Shown here piece after piece: positions 13,114 through 19,765 of a DNA stretch of 25,781 nucleotides (within the stretch, counting starts at the first letter, position 1; every line of letters begins with the position of its first letter). Under the pieces are notes generated by a model. The model was not told the origin of the DNA. It was given only the letters and a program-made list of their open reading frames with translations, and did not search any database. The position numbers and the translations under genes were made by a program. Source of the stretch: a virus; the IMG/VR virus record IMGVR_UViG_3300032893_000257, positions 1-25,781 of that record. The stretch is one strand, 5' to 3'.

Positions 13114-13419
13114 ATGAAAGTCACCCAGGAAATGTTCATCCGCGTGTTCGAGGAGCAGGTTGTCGATCCTGACACGCATAACCTCAAAACCAATATCCGC
13201 TTCTCTGCACACGAATACGACATGTCAGGTATGGACGGTTGGACGATGCTCGACAATCAACGCCACACTGTCACTTTCTACGTGCCGGATGACGTCGATT
13301 TCCGTGCTTGCCGTGTTAAAGCCATCAAAGCCGAAATCGAAAAGACTCGTGCCGATTTTCAAAAGCGTCTGACCGAGCTGCAAGAGCAGTACAACAACCT
13401 GCTGGCTATTGAGGGGTGA
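13114..13419 (+). CDS. Unknown protein with C-terminal coiled coil (101 aa)
   Basis: The ATG at 13114 follows the leader AAGTGAGGCTCAA; the open frame to 13081 has no site. The N-terminal half looks beta-rich with acidic residues (VVDPDTHNLKTNIRFSAHEYD, RHTVTFYVPDDVDF). The last 40 residues (AIKAEIEKTRADFQKRLTELQEQYNNLL) form a predicted coiled coil. No family recognised. The stop lies 7 bases before the start of the next gene. Confidence 0.72.
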   Translation: MKVTQEMFIRVFEEQVVDPDTHNLKTNIRFSAHEYDMSGMDGWTMLDNQRHTVTFYVPDDVDFRACRVKAIKAEIEKTRADFQKRLTELQEQYNNLLAIEG

Positions 13420-13426
13420 GGAGATC

Positions 13427-14479
13427 ATGACAAGCCAACAGAAGCAAACGAGCGTAGTGCAGGCCGCCGACGAATGGTTGCAAAGCGGCGGCCTGCTGTA
13501 TCGACTGACCGACGAACGACGCCCGCAGAACCGCGACGAGGTCAACGTCACGATGGTTGACGGGTCCCGAGACGACGCCGCCCGCACCGCTCGCGCAACG
13601 GAACTGCTTGATCTGATTTCTGGCAATGCCGCTTCTCGCGAAGTGCGGGCCGTCGATAAGAGCCGCGCTGATGCGCTGACGGATGAGCAGATCGACAAGA
13701 TCGCCGACGAGGTGATCAAGCGCGTTGCAGGAGAACGTATCAGCTACGGGCAGGCTTGCAGATTCACCCGTGCGATCCTCGCCGCCGCCCCCACGCCTCC
13801 CGCAGATGCAGCGGCAGGAAGGTTGCGGGACGGAACGCCGCTCGACAAGTCGGTCGTTCACCGGTTGGCGGTGCAGATGGGGATCATCCCCGCAGATGCA
13901 GCGGCAGCGCCGGGTGACGAGCGGGCGGTCGAAGAAGCCGGGGTGCCGACCGGCATCTATGATGGTGATACCCCGGAGAGCCGGGCTGCGTTCCGTGATT
14001 ACGACCGTCGAGAACTGGTGCGAACGCGAAGCAAATGGCAAGTCTGGCGTGATGCATGCGCATGGCAAGCCAGCGCGGCAGTGTCGCAGTCCGCAGCACC
14101 GGCAGACGAGCGGGCGGCACTCACGTCCGGCGGTTATTTCGTCTACGACCCGGCCGGCAATTACTTCGAGCGCTTTGACACCGACACTGAGCGCGATGCG
14201 GCACATCGCGATGCGATCAACGAATACCGTCGCGAGGCGCAATACGATCAAGAATGGTCGGAGGATGTTGATCAAATAATTTCCGGCATCGTTACGCACA
14301 CGACGGGAGAACTGAAGGTTGATGAAGGCTGCTACGACTATGCACCCCGCGCGGCAGCAGCGCAGCCCGAAACGAAACCGACCGAAGCTGAAATTCTCGA
14401 CCTGATCTACGAATGCAATCTCGGCGGGGCTACTGAGCAGCAGGCTATGGATTTCGCTAACCGACTTCTCAATTTCTGA
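13427..14479 (+). CDS. Modular phage protein of unknown function (350 aa)
   Basis: The ATG at 13427 has GAGGAG upstream; the frame to 13409 overlaps the previous gene. The sequence looks modular and partly disordered: an N-terminal AADEWLQSGGLLYRLTD segment, a DALTDEQIDKIADEVIK helix, alanine/proline linkers, a central charged region, and a C-terminal helix with EILDLIYECNLGGATEQQAMDFANRLLNF. A 19-bp stretch is repeated in frame 90 bp apart (13799 and 13889). Such mosaic proteins are typical of accessory regions of phages of Burkholderia-like hosts, where modules are swapped. No activity predicted. Confidence 0.72.
   Translation: MTSQQKQTSVVQAADEWLQSGGLLYRLTDERRPQNRDEVNVTMVDGSRDDAARTARATELLDLISGNAASREVRAVDKSRADALTDEQIDKIADEVIKRVAGERISYGQACRFTRAILAAAPTPPADAAAGRLRDGTPLDKSVVHRLAVQMGIIPADAAAAPGDERAVEEAGVPTGIYDGDTPESRAAFRDYDRRELVRTRSKWQVWRDACAWQASAAVSQSAAPADERAALTSGGYFVYDPAGNYFERFDTDTERDAAHRDAINEYRREAQYDQEWSEDVDQIISGIVTHTTGELKVDEGCYDYAPRAAAAQPETKPTEAEILDLIYECNLGGATEQQAMDFANRLLNF
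13799..13907 (+). repeat. 19-bp direct repeat inside the modular gene
   Basis: The same 19 bases (beginning CCCGCAGATGCAG) occur at 13799-13817 and 13889-13907, exactly 90 bp (30 codons) apart, both encoding a PADAAA linker. It suggests a linker duplicated with module exchange or slippage. Confidence 0.8.
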
Positions 14480-14487
14480 GGTTCTTC

Positions 14488-14904
14488 ATGGACATTTTTA
14501 CTTTGCTGGACGCCGCCGCTGAGTGCATGTCACCGGATCAGTATGAAGCCCTTCAAAACGTGCTCACGAGTGATGGGGTAGTAGCCGACAAAAGCACACC
14601 GGGAGATAGGCTGGCGCGATGCATTGCAAAACGTATGGCATCGCAGCCCGCAGCGGCAGCGGGGCAAGAGGCGGTGCATTTCGGCGAATCAGACCTCGGT
14701 CGCGCCGTTCGCTTGGTTCGTGGATCGGCAACGCCGCCAACGCAGAAGGTTGCGTTCGCCGCCCCGGCCACGCAGCCCGCCACTCTGGCGCTGACGGATG
14801 CGCAGAGGCGCGCGATCCACTCAGGAAGTGCTGCGTTGAAGCGTCTGGGCTGGACTGACCCGGCGGGCGTGCTGGACGCCCTTCTCAACGGAGCCAAGCA
14901 ATGA
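14488..14904 (+). CDS. Phage accessory protein of unknown function (138 aa)
   Basis: TGAGG 7 bases before the ATG. It has an N-terminal helix pair (MDIFTLLDAAAECMSPDQYEALQNVL), an alanine/proline-rich middle, and a C-terminal helix with TDAQRRAIHSGSAALKRLG. The TDAQ segment is reminiscent of the TDEQ module in the preceding gene. No function known. The stop overlaps the next start by ATGA, marking a coupled set of accessory genes (14488-15462). Confidence 0.68.
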   Translation: MDIFTLLDAAAECMSPDQYEALQNVLTSDGVVADKSTPGDRLARCIAKRMASQPAAAAGQEAVHFGESDLGRAVRLVRGSATPPTQKVAFAAPATQPATLALTDAQRRAIHSGSAALKRLGWTDPAGVLDALLNGAKQ

Positions 14905-15116
14905 CGCCGCTCGAAGTGAGGCTGTACACGGCCCTGAAACTGATCGCGAAGGCATACCAGACGCCCGCGCAGATTCGTCGCAACAGCGAGAAGCAATTCG
15001 GACTTCCCTACGAGGAAGCGCTCGAATACGCCTACGAAAACATCCAGCAGGAGGCACGCAACGCCATCAAGGGAGTCCGTGTGTCGAAAACCAACGGAGC
15101 CAACCATGACGATTAA
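14901..15116 (+). CDS. Small helical protein of unknown function (71 aa)
   Basis: ATG inside the previous stop (ATGA), with GGAG 8 bases upstream in the leader CAACGGAGCCAAGCA. Helices: EVRLYTALKLIAKAYQTPAQIRR and EEALEYAYENIQQEARNAIKG. No family recognised. It overlaps the start of the next gene by 11 bases. Its leader is nearly repeated before the next gene (CAACGGAGCCAACC), suggesting duplication of the initiation region. Confidence 0.65.
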   Translation: MTPLEVRLYTALKLIAKAYQTPAQIRRNSEKQFGLPYEEALEYAYENIQQEARNAIKGVRVSKTNGANHDD

Positions 15117-15462
15117 CAACGTGCTGACTCCTGAGCGCATCCTCTATTTCGCGCACCGCATCGCCCGCGCCGGATTAGATGAACGCCGCGCGCTCGTGCA
15201 CGCCATCGAGCGCGAAATTCTCGCCGCGCAGCAGGTGACGGATACCGCCCGGCTCGACTGGCTGCGGGAAGAATGCTGCGACCTGCGATCCGTTTCCGTT
15301 CCGACCGGTGGCGACGATTACGACGTTCACTGGGTCGTCATCCAACATCATATGGATGCGCCACACGAACGCGAGATCGGCCGAGGATTTTCCGACGACC
15401 CGCGAGATGCCATCGACGCCGCCCGCGCCCACTCCACCAACCGGAACAAAGGCTCCGACTAG
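15106..15462 (+). CDS. Ead/Ea22-like phage protein (118 aa)
   Basis: The ATG at 15106 has GGAG 7 bases upstream. The arrangement DTARLDWLREE...(variable)...GRGFSDDPRDAIDAARAH matches a widespread phage pattern (RLDWL near the middle, (L/P)R(E/D)AIDAA near the end) that I associate with Ead/Ea22-type proteins. Role unknown; these genes are dispensable in several phages. Part of the overlapping accessory cluster, ending just before the winged-helix-like gene at 15464. Confidence 0.7.
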   Translation: MTINNVLTPERILYFAHRIARAGLDERRALVHAIEREILAAQQVTDTARLDWLREECCDLRSVSVPTGGDDYDVHWVVIQHHMDAPHEREIGRGFSDDPRDAIDAARAHSTNRNKGSD

Positions 15463-15463
15463 C

Positions 15464-15859
15464 ATGCCAGCCTCATTCAACCCACACCGGGAGTCCAGCC
15501 ACAAGCACTACCACCGCATCAAGCGGACACTCCTGAAGCACACGGACGGCCTCACTGCCAGGGAATTCGAACGACTTCTTGAACTCTCCAGGGCAACGGT
15601 CAACCATTCACTCACATTCCTCACCAAAGTGGGGGCAGTTTTTCGCAAGAAAATCCCCACACAAAACGGAGGGAAACGCAAACCTTGGCTGTACACCTGG
15701 AACACTGGATTCGATTTGGGTAGTCTCCCATGCGAATCAAAACCTGCTCCACACAACAAGGGCAAGAAGAAGGAGACACACGTTCCTGACGACGAGCCAT
15801 TCCGCATCCCTAATCGCGATCCACTCACATCAGCGCTATTTGGAGGCTCACACAAATGA
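15464..15859 (+). CDS. Putative winged-helix DNA-binding protein (131 aa)
   Basis: The ATG at 15464 begins 1 base after the previous stop; AAAGG lies upstream. Residues about 18-70 form a winged-helix pattern: KRTLLKHTDGLTAREFERLLELSRATVNHSLTFLTKVGAVFRK, then a wing with KPWLYTWN. The remaining 60 residues are basic and disordered. The protein could be a transcription regulator or a replication-initiation factor; its position at the head of the recombination genes is compatible with either. The stop overlaps the nuclease start (ATGA). Confidence 0.68.
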   Translation: MPASFNPHRESSHKHYHRIKRTLLKHTDGLTAREFERLLELSRATVNHSLTFLTKVGAVFRKKIPTQNGGKRKPWLYTWNTGFDLGSLPCESKPAPHNKGKKKETHVPDDEPFRIPNRDPLTSALFGGSHK

Positions 15860-16902
15860 CCACTCAGCATCGTCCGTTTTTCCCCCCGACTATTGACAGC
15901 ACTCTGCTTGCTGCATTCCGCTCGTGCCGTCAGAAATTTTTCCGCAGCTATGTTCAGCACTGGAAGCCTGAAGCCAAGTCCGTCCACCTCATTGCTGGCG
16001 GGGCATTCGCCTCAGGCATCGAAGCCGCCCGCGACGCCTTCTACGTGCAGGGGCAATCCGCAGAGGATGCGGAAGCTGCTGGCCTCGCAGCCCTCATCAA
16101 ACACTATGGGGATTTTGATTGCCCTGCAGACTCCGCCAAGAGCCTTGAGCGCATGATTGGGGCGCTGGAGTTCTACTTCTTCCACTACCCCTTGGGCGGT
16201 GATGGGGCGACCCCTATTGCCCTCCCCGGCGGTGGGCGTGGCATCGAGTTCTCGTTCGCGGAACCTCTCGCCATCGCCCACCCGGTCACGGGCGATCCGA
16301 TCCTCTACACCGGGCGCTCCGATATGGTCGCGGAGCGCTACGGCACGGGTATCTGGGTGTATGACGAAAAGACCACCAGCGCACTCGGCCCGACATGGCC
16401 CCGGCAATGGGAAATGCGCTCGCAATTCACTGGCTACATTTGGGCACTCCGTCAGCAGGGGATCAAAGCCTCCGGTGCAATCGTACGTGGTGTCGCAATC
16501 CTCAAGACCATGTACAACACTATGGAATGCCCGACCTACCGCACCGACTACGAGATTGATTTGTGGGAGAAGCAAACCCTGCGGGATATTCAGCAAATGA
16601 TTGATTGCTGGAAAGAAGGCTGGTGGGACTATTCTCTGGACAATGCTTGCACGGAATATGGTGGGTGTTCGTTTGTTCCTGTGTGCAAATCCTCGAACCC
16701 TGACGAATGGCTCCCCGCCAAATTCACTCAGCGCGTTTGGGATCCTTTAGCACGGCGGGAACTCAGCGTCGCGGAATACGAGGAGCATTGGGGGCATGTG
16801 CGGGATGCTGGTGATGAGCCTGCCCCTGGATTGAAGCAGTACGGTGACATCAACGGCGCGTCGCTCGGTGCGGAAATCGGTGATCTTTTGAAGGGGAAGT
16901 AA
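15856..16902 (+). CDS. Cas4/RecB-like exonuclease with probable 4Fe-4S cluster
   Basis: 348 residues, PD-(D/E)XK superfamily. The nuclease core is visible as GRSDMV (D156), VYDEKTTS (E171, K172) and the downstream QFTGY motif (Q190, Y194). Cys24 plus C265, C271 and C277 (C-x5-C-x5-C) match the cluster layout of Cas4 and AddB-type nucleases. It is expected to resect DNA ends to give single strands for annealing or strand exchange. GGAGG lies upstream and translation is coupled to the preceding gene. It sits four genes from the single-strand-binding protein and two from the Sak4-like ATPase, forming a recombination module. Confidence 0.88.
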   Translation: MTTQHRPFFPPTIDSTLLAAFRSCRQKFFRSYVQHWKPEAKSVHLIAGGAFASGIEAARDAFYVQGQSAEDAEAAGLAALIKHYGDFDCPADSAKSLERMIGALEFYFFHYPLGGDGATPIALPGGGRGIEFSFAEPLAIAHPVTGDPILYTGRSDMVAERYGTGIWVYDEKTTSALGPTWPRQWEMRSQFTGYIWALRQQGIKASGAIVRGVAILKTMYNTMECPTYRTDYEIDLWEKQTLRDIQQMIDCWKEGWWDYSLDNACTEYGGCSFVPVCKSSNPDEWLPAKFTQRVWDPLARRELSVAEYEEHWGHVRDAGDEPAPGLKQYGDINGASLGAEIGDLLKGK

Positions 16903-16903
16903 A

Positions 16904-17155
16904 ATGGCAGAGCAGAAAGTAAAAGCAGCAGAGCAGGACGATGGCAAGCTGAAGTTCATTGCGGTTTGTGTGTCTGACGAACACGGCTTGATCGGGCTCT
17001 CTAACGACGGTCGCGTGATGGCCTACTTCTGGCCCGAGGAGCCGACTGAACGTGCAGGCATCCTGTTCGATGGCACCACCGGCGGATGGGAAGAACTCCC
17101 GCGTGGCGATCGTGAAGGCAACTTGACCGTCCGGCACCCCATGAAACGCGGTTAA
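16904..17155 (+). CDS. Unknown protein in the recombination module (83 aa)
   Basis: AAGGGGAAG lies 6 bases before the ATG, 1 base after the nuclease stop. The first 15 residues are charged, then the segment FIAVCVSDEHGLIGLSNDGRVMAYFW reads like a small beta-sheet domain. The rest is acidic and then basic. No family recognised, but close coupling to the nuclease suggests joint expression. A promoter follows it at 17163. Confidence 0.7.
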   Translation: MAEQKVKAAEQDDGKLKFIAVCVSDEHGLIGLSNDGRVMAYFWPEEPTERAGILFDGTTGGWEELPRGDREGNLTVRHPMKRG

Positions 17156-17162
17156 AACTGAG

Positions 17163-17190
17163 TTGACAGCATTGAGGAGTGTGGTACGCT
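17163..17190 (+). promoter_or_regulatory. Sigma70-type promoter with extended -10
   Basis: TTGACA (17163-17168), 16-base spacer, TACGCT (17185-17190) preceded by TGG. Perfect -35 and TGn extension compensate for a weaker -10. It would give a second start for the genes from 17221 onward, with a leader of about 25 bases. Confidence 0.7.
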
Positions 17191-17220
17191 CCCCTCATCA
17201 CACCACAACAGGCTCGCATC

Positions 17221-17559
17221 ATGTTCACACGGCATTTTCACGTTGAAGGGAAGTATTTGGGCAGCAGGGAGGAGGGGCTGCAGTACATTCACGGTGAACT
17301 ACACCAGCCTCAGCACTACGCTTACTTCTGCCCGGAGTGTGGGGATACGTGGGCGCGTCTGCCTGTTGATGGTGTGACCACCCCGAATTGGTGGAGAATC
17401 ATGGGTGGAAATTGCAGGAAGCACCCTGGCCCGTCGAGGTTCATCATCCCAGGCAGCTTGCTGCTGTCATGGGATGAGAAGTTTGGAGAGAACCTGCCTG
17501 ATGATGTCATCAGGTGGGAATTTGAACGGCATTTAGCTATTTTGAAGGAACCAGCATGA
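17221..17559 (+). CDS. Putative zinc-binding protein (112 aa)
   Basis: The ATG at 17221 lies downstream of the promoter; the frame to 17179 overlaps that promoter. CPEC (C37-C40) and C65-x2-H68 form a plausible zinc-binding set within a sequence rich in aromatic residues (YAYFCPECGDTWARL). The C-terminal part (DDVIRWEFERHLAIL) is helical. Function unknown. It overlaps the Sak4-like gene start by ATGA, suggesting a working link with recombination. Confidence 0.72.
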   Translation: MFTRHFHVEGKYLGSREEGLQYIHGELHQPQHYAYFCPECGDTWARLPVDGVTTPNWWRIMGGNCRKHPGPSRFIIPGSLLLSWDEKFGENLPDDVIRWEFERHLAILKEPA

Positions 17560-18398
17560 CCGAACAGCAAAAAACCAGCTCCCTTCCCGGCGTCAATGTC
17601 CTGCTCATGGGGCCAGCCGGTACGGGCAAAACCCACGCAATCGGCACGATGGTCGATGCAGGTGTCGAGGTGTTCTATTTGGCCCTTGAACCTGGCCTCG
17701 AATCTCTTTTGGGTTACTGGACGGACAAGGGAAAACCCATCCCCGACAACCTGCATTGGCACGTTCTCGAAGCCTCGAAGGCCAGCTTTCTTGACCTGAT
17801 GGACAGCGCCAAAAAGATCAACACGATGGCGCTCGACACTCTGGCCAAGACGCAAGATCCGAACCGCTCAAAGCACAACCAATTCATCCAAATGCTGGAG
17901 GTGTTGAATGACTTCCCTGATGACCGTACTGGACAAAAGTTTGGATGCGTGGATACTTGGACTCCTTCGCGCGCCCTTGTTGTCGACGGAATGGCCGGCC
18001 TCGCCCGTGCCGCCATGTCCCTTGTCATCGGGGGTAAACCCGTCAAAAACCAATCCGACTGGGGGATTGCGCAAGACCAGATCGAGAAAATTGTCAGGAT
18101 GTGGACGGATAACTGCAAATGCCACTTCGTCCTTATTGCGCACGTCGAGCGTGAACAGGATGCGATTCTGGGAGGTATCAAGCTCATGGTCAGCACACTC
18201 GGCAAGGCCCTCGCACCGAAACTTCCGCCCATGTTTAGCGATGTCATCCTCACGGTACGCGAGGGCGCGAAGTTTACTTGGGACACTGGTAACGGGCAGG
18301 CCGATGTGAAGACCCGGAATTTGGCGATCCAAGCAGGCCTGTCTCCGGACTTCGGGCCGATTATCAACAAGTGGAAATCTCGTGGGGGTGCATTGTGA
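17556..18398 (+). CDS. Sak4-like RecA-family ATPase (280 aa)
   Basis: Walker A GPAGTGKT (19-26), Walker B LVVDG (141-145), and a HFVLIAHVE strand typical of the AAA_24/Sak4 group of single-strand annealing ATPases. The C-terminal part has TRNLAIQAGLSPDFGPII. Phage Sak4 proteins work with a partner single-strand-binding protein in homologous recombination. Both the nuclease (15856) and the probable single-strand-binding protein (18833) are neighbours here, which supports the assignment. Length fits the family. The stop overlaps the next start as GTGA. Confidence 0.88.
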   Translation: MTEQQKTSSLPGVNVLLMGPAGTGKTHAIGTMVDAGVEVFYLALEPGLESLLGYWTDKGKPIPDNLHWHVLEASKASFLDLMDSAKKINTMALDTLAKTQDPNRSKHNQFIQMLEVLNDFPDDRTGQKFGCVDTWTPSRALVVDGMAGLARAAMSLVIGGKPVKNQSDWGIAQDQIEKIVRMWTDNCKCHFVLIAHVEREQDAILGGIKLMVSTLGKALAPKLPPMFSDVILTVREGAKFTWDTGNGQADVKTRNLAIQAGLSPDFGPIINKWKSRGGAL

Positions 18399-18550
18399 CC
18401 GTAGGTGAACTGAAAACCCTGCTGGATGAATTCCCGGATGCCCTGCCTGTTTATATCAAATGGGAGGGCAGGGCAGTGCAGCTCGAAACACGGGATCTGC
18501 AGCAATGCGAAGCTCGACATCATTTACCAGAACGGTTGGAGGTGAACTGA
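18395..18550 (+). CDS. Small protein (51 aa), GTG start
   Basis: GTG at 18395 overlaps the ATPase stop (GTGA), so it is translationally coupled. The sequence MTVGELKTLLDEFPDALPVYI is typical of very common small phage proteins of unknown function (pattern M-T-V-G-E-L-x-x-L-L). It ends in TGATG, overlapping the next start. No catalytic motif. Confidence 0.7.
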   Translation: MTVGELKTLLDEFPDALPVYIKWEGRAVQLETRDLQQCEARHHLPERLEVN

Positions 18551-18675
18551 TGGGAGATACTTTTCGAGTAATGATGGTAGTGTGCGCCGTTGCGGTGATG
18601 TTGCTCATCTTGGCTCCTCTCTGGATTCCTCTCGTATTCGCATGGATTGGTCTTGTGGCCTTCCTTTCCCAATAA
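18550..18675 (+). CDS. Small membrane protein (41 aa)
   Basis: ATG within the previous stop (TGATG), GGAGG 9 bases upstream. A hydrophobic run of about 33 residues (MMVVCAVAVMLLILAPLWIP then LVFAWIGLVAFLS) forms one long or two short transmembrane helices. No family. It ends the operon just before repeat copy 6. Membrane location in an early operon may imply host interference; this is speculation. Confidence 0.6.
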   Translation: MGDTFRVMMVVCAVAVMLLILAPLWIPLVFAWIGLVAFLSQ

Positions 18676-18678
18676 TTG

Positions 18679-18712
18679 CCCGCTATTAATAATTATTAAT
18701 AGCGGTCATTAA
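18679..18712 (+). repeat. AT-rich palindromic repeat, copy 6 of 8
   Basis: Perfect core ATTAATAATTATTAAT (18685-18700), left flank CCCGCT, right flank AGCGGTCATTAA. It lies between the small membrane-protein gene and the hairpin leader of the single-strand-binding protein gene. Confidence 0.92.
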
Positions 18713-18747
18713 AAAACTTCACAAAACCCTGTTGCACCCTTAGCACC

Positions 18748-18790
18748 TAGCCTCCACAATGCACTCACTCCACAACGGTTGTGGAGGCTA
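18748..18790 (+). promoter_or_regulatory. 12-bp hairpin in the leader of the ssDNA-binding gene
   Basis: TAGCCTCCACAA (18748-18759) pairs perfectly with TTGTGGAGGCTA (18779-18790), 19-base loop, no T-run. It ends 42 bases before the ATG at 18833. A weak promoter (TTCACA at 18718, 17 bases, TAGCAC at 18741) would start transcripts at about this hairpin. It may be an attenuator, stabiliser or translational operator. Confidence 0.6.
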
Positions 18791-18832
18791 CCCAAACCAC
18801 TCACTCATCAACCTGAACCAAGAAAACACATC

Positions 18833-19288
18833 ATGTCCTTCGACGCAGATTCGTTCCTCAACTCCTCCCTCACCGGCGCAAACTCCACGAAGGTCATCCC
18901 GTGCCCGGAAGGTGACTACCAGGGCATCATCAGCAAACTCTCGGCTCGTCAATGGCAATCCAAGGACGGCACCAAAACCGGTGTTGCCCTCGACGTGACG
19001 TGGCTCGTAGAAGATGCTGGCGCCAAGGCTGCAACCAACCGCGAAGAAGTCTCCGTCCGTCAGGGCATCATGCTCGACCTCGACCACACCGGTGGTCTGG
19101 ACATGAGCGAAGGCAAGAACATCGGCCTGGGCCGTCTGCGTGAAGCTGTCGGCAAGAACAATCCGGATGAGCAGTTCTCGTTCGCCATGCTGCAGGGCCT
19201 GATGGCGAAGATCAAGGTCGGGCATCGCCCGAACCCGAATGACCCGGAAGTGGTGTATGCCGAGGTCAACGCGGTGACGAAGCTGTAA
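18833..19288 (+). CDS. Probable single-stranded-DNA-binding protein (DUF669-like, 151 aa)
   Basis: The ATG at 18833 has only a weak AAGAAAA ribosome site; the frame extends upstream through the hairpin leader and is not used. N-terminal MSFDADSFLNSSLTG, then PEGDYQGIISKLSARQW and the strand LDVTWLVED resemble the beta-barrel start of phage DUF669 single-strand-binding proteins. The rest is helical and beta-like with acidic patches. The gene is next to the Sak4-like ATPase operon and upstream of the polymerase, which fits. The coding sequence uses common codons strongly, as for an abundant protein. It could be another phage OB-fold protein. Confidence 0.65.
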   Translation: MSFDADSFLNSSLTGANSTKVIPCPEGDYQGIISKLSARQWQSKDGTKTGVALDVTWLVEDAGAKAATNREEVSVRQGIMLDLDHTGGLDMSEGKNIGLGRLREAVGKNNPDEQFSFAMLQGLMAKIKVGHRPNPNDPEVVYAEVNAVTKL

Positions 19289-19363
19289 TCAGCAGTATTC
19301 AGTACCCTCAGCAACAGCCGCCCCTCGTGGGCGGTTCTCACTGGAACTCAAAGGAAACTTATC

Positions 19364-19687
19364 ATGAGCATCAATCCGACCGTTGGCAGAATCGTTTGGT
19401 TCTATCCGTCACAAGATGACGTGGAAGAGGGAATCGACTACCGTGACCAGCCGCTCGTTGGTCAAATCGTCTACGTCCACAACACTCAACTCGTCAACCT
19501 GCATGTGCTGGATGCCAGCGGCAATGCGTGGAAATTTGAGGAAGTGTTGTTGTTCCAAGACCGTTTCCCAGAAGGGTACAAAGGCCGCGGTGCGGAGTGG
19601 ATGCCGTACCAGAAAAAACAGACTGCATTTGCACCAATGCAGGAAGGCCTCAGTGGGCGGAACCCCCTCCAACCTCAACAAAACTGA
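19364..19687 (+). CDS. Phage protein of unknown function (107 aa)
   Basis: AAAGGAA 8 bases before the ATG. The N-terminal half (NPTVGRIVWFYPS..., LVGQIVYVHNTQLVNLHVLDASGN) is beta-rich and resembles small phage proteins of the G-R-I-V-x-(Y/F) type. The C-terminal 35 residues are rich in glutamine and basic residues. Function unknown. Flanked by hairpin CCGCCC/GGGCGG (19318-19334) before it and by a terminator after it, so it forms an independent short transcript unit or end of the preceding one. Confidence 0.72.
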   Translation: MSINPTVGRIVWFYPSQDDVEEGIDYRDQPLVGQIVYVHNTQLVNLHVLDASGNAWKFEEVLLFQDRFPEGYKGRGAEWMPYQKKQTAFAPMQEGLSGRNPLQPQQN

Positions 19688-19709
19688 ATACTCCCTACCC
19701 TTGCAACAG

Positions 19710-19730
19710 CCCCGCCCCGAGCGGGGTTTT
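19710..19730 (+). terminator. Rho-independent terminator
   Basis: CCCCGC (19710-19715) pairs with GCGGGG (19721-19726), 5-base loop CCCGA, followed by TTTT. It separates the 19364 gene from the methyltransferase fusion. Confidence 0.8.
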
Positions 19731-19765
19731 GTGCTGAAGCCCTACCACCAAACAGGAACACCAAC

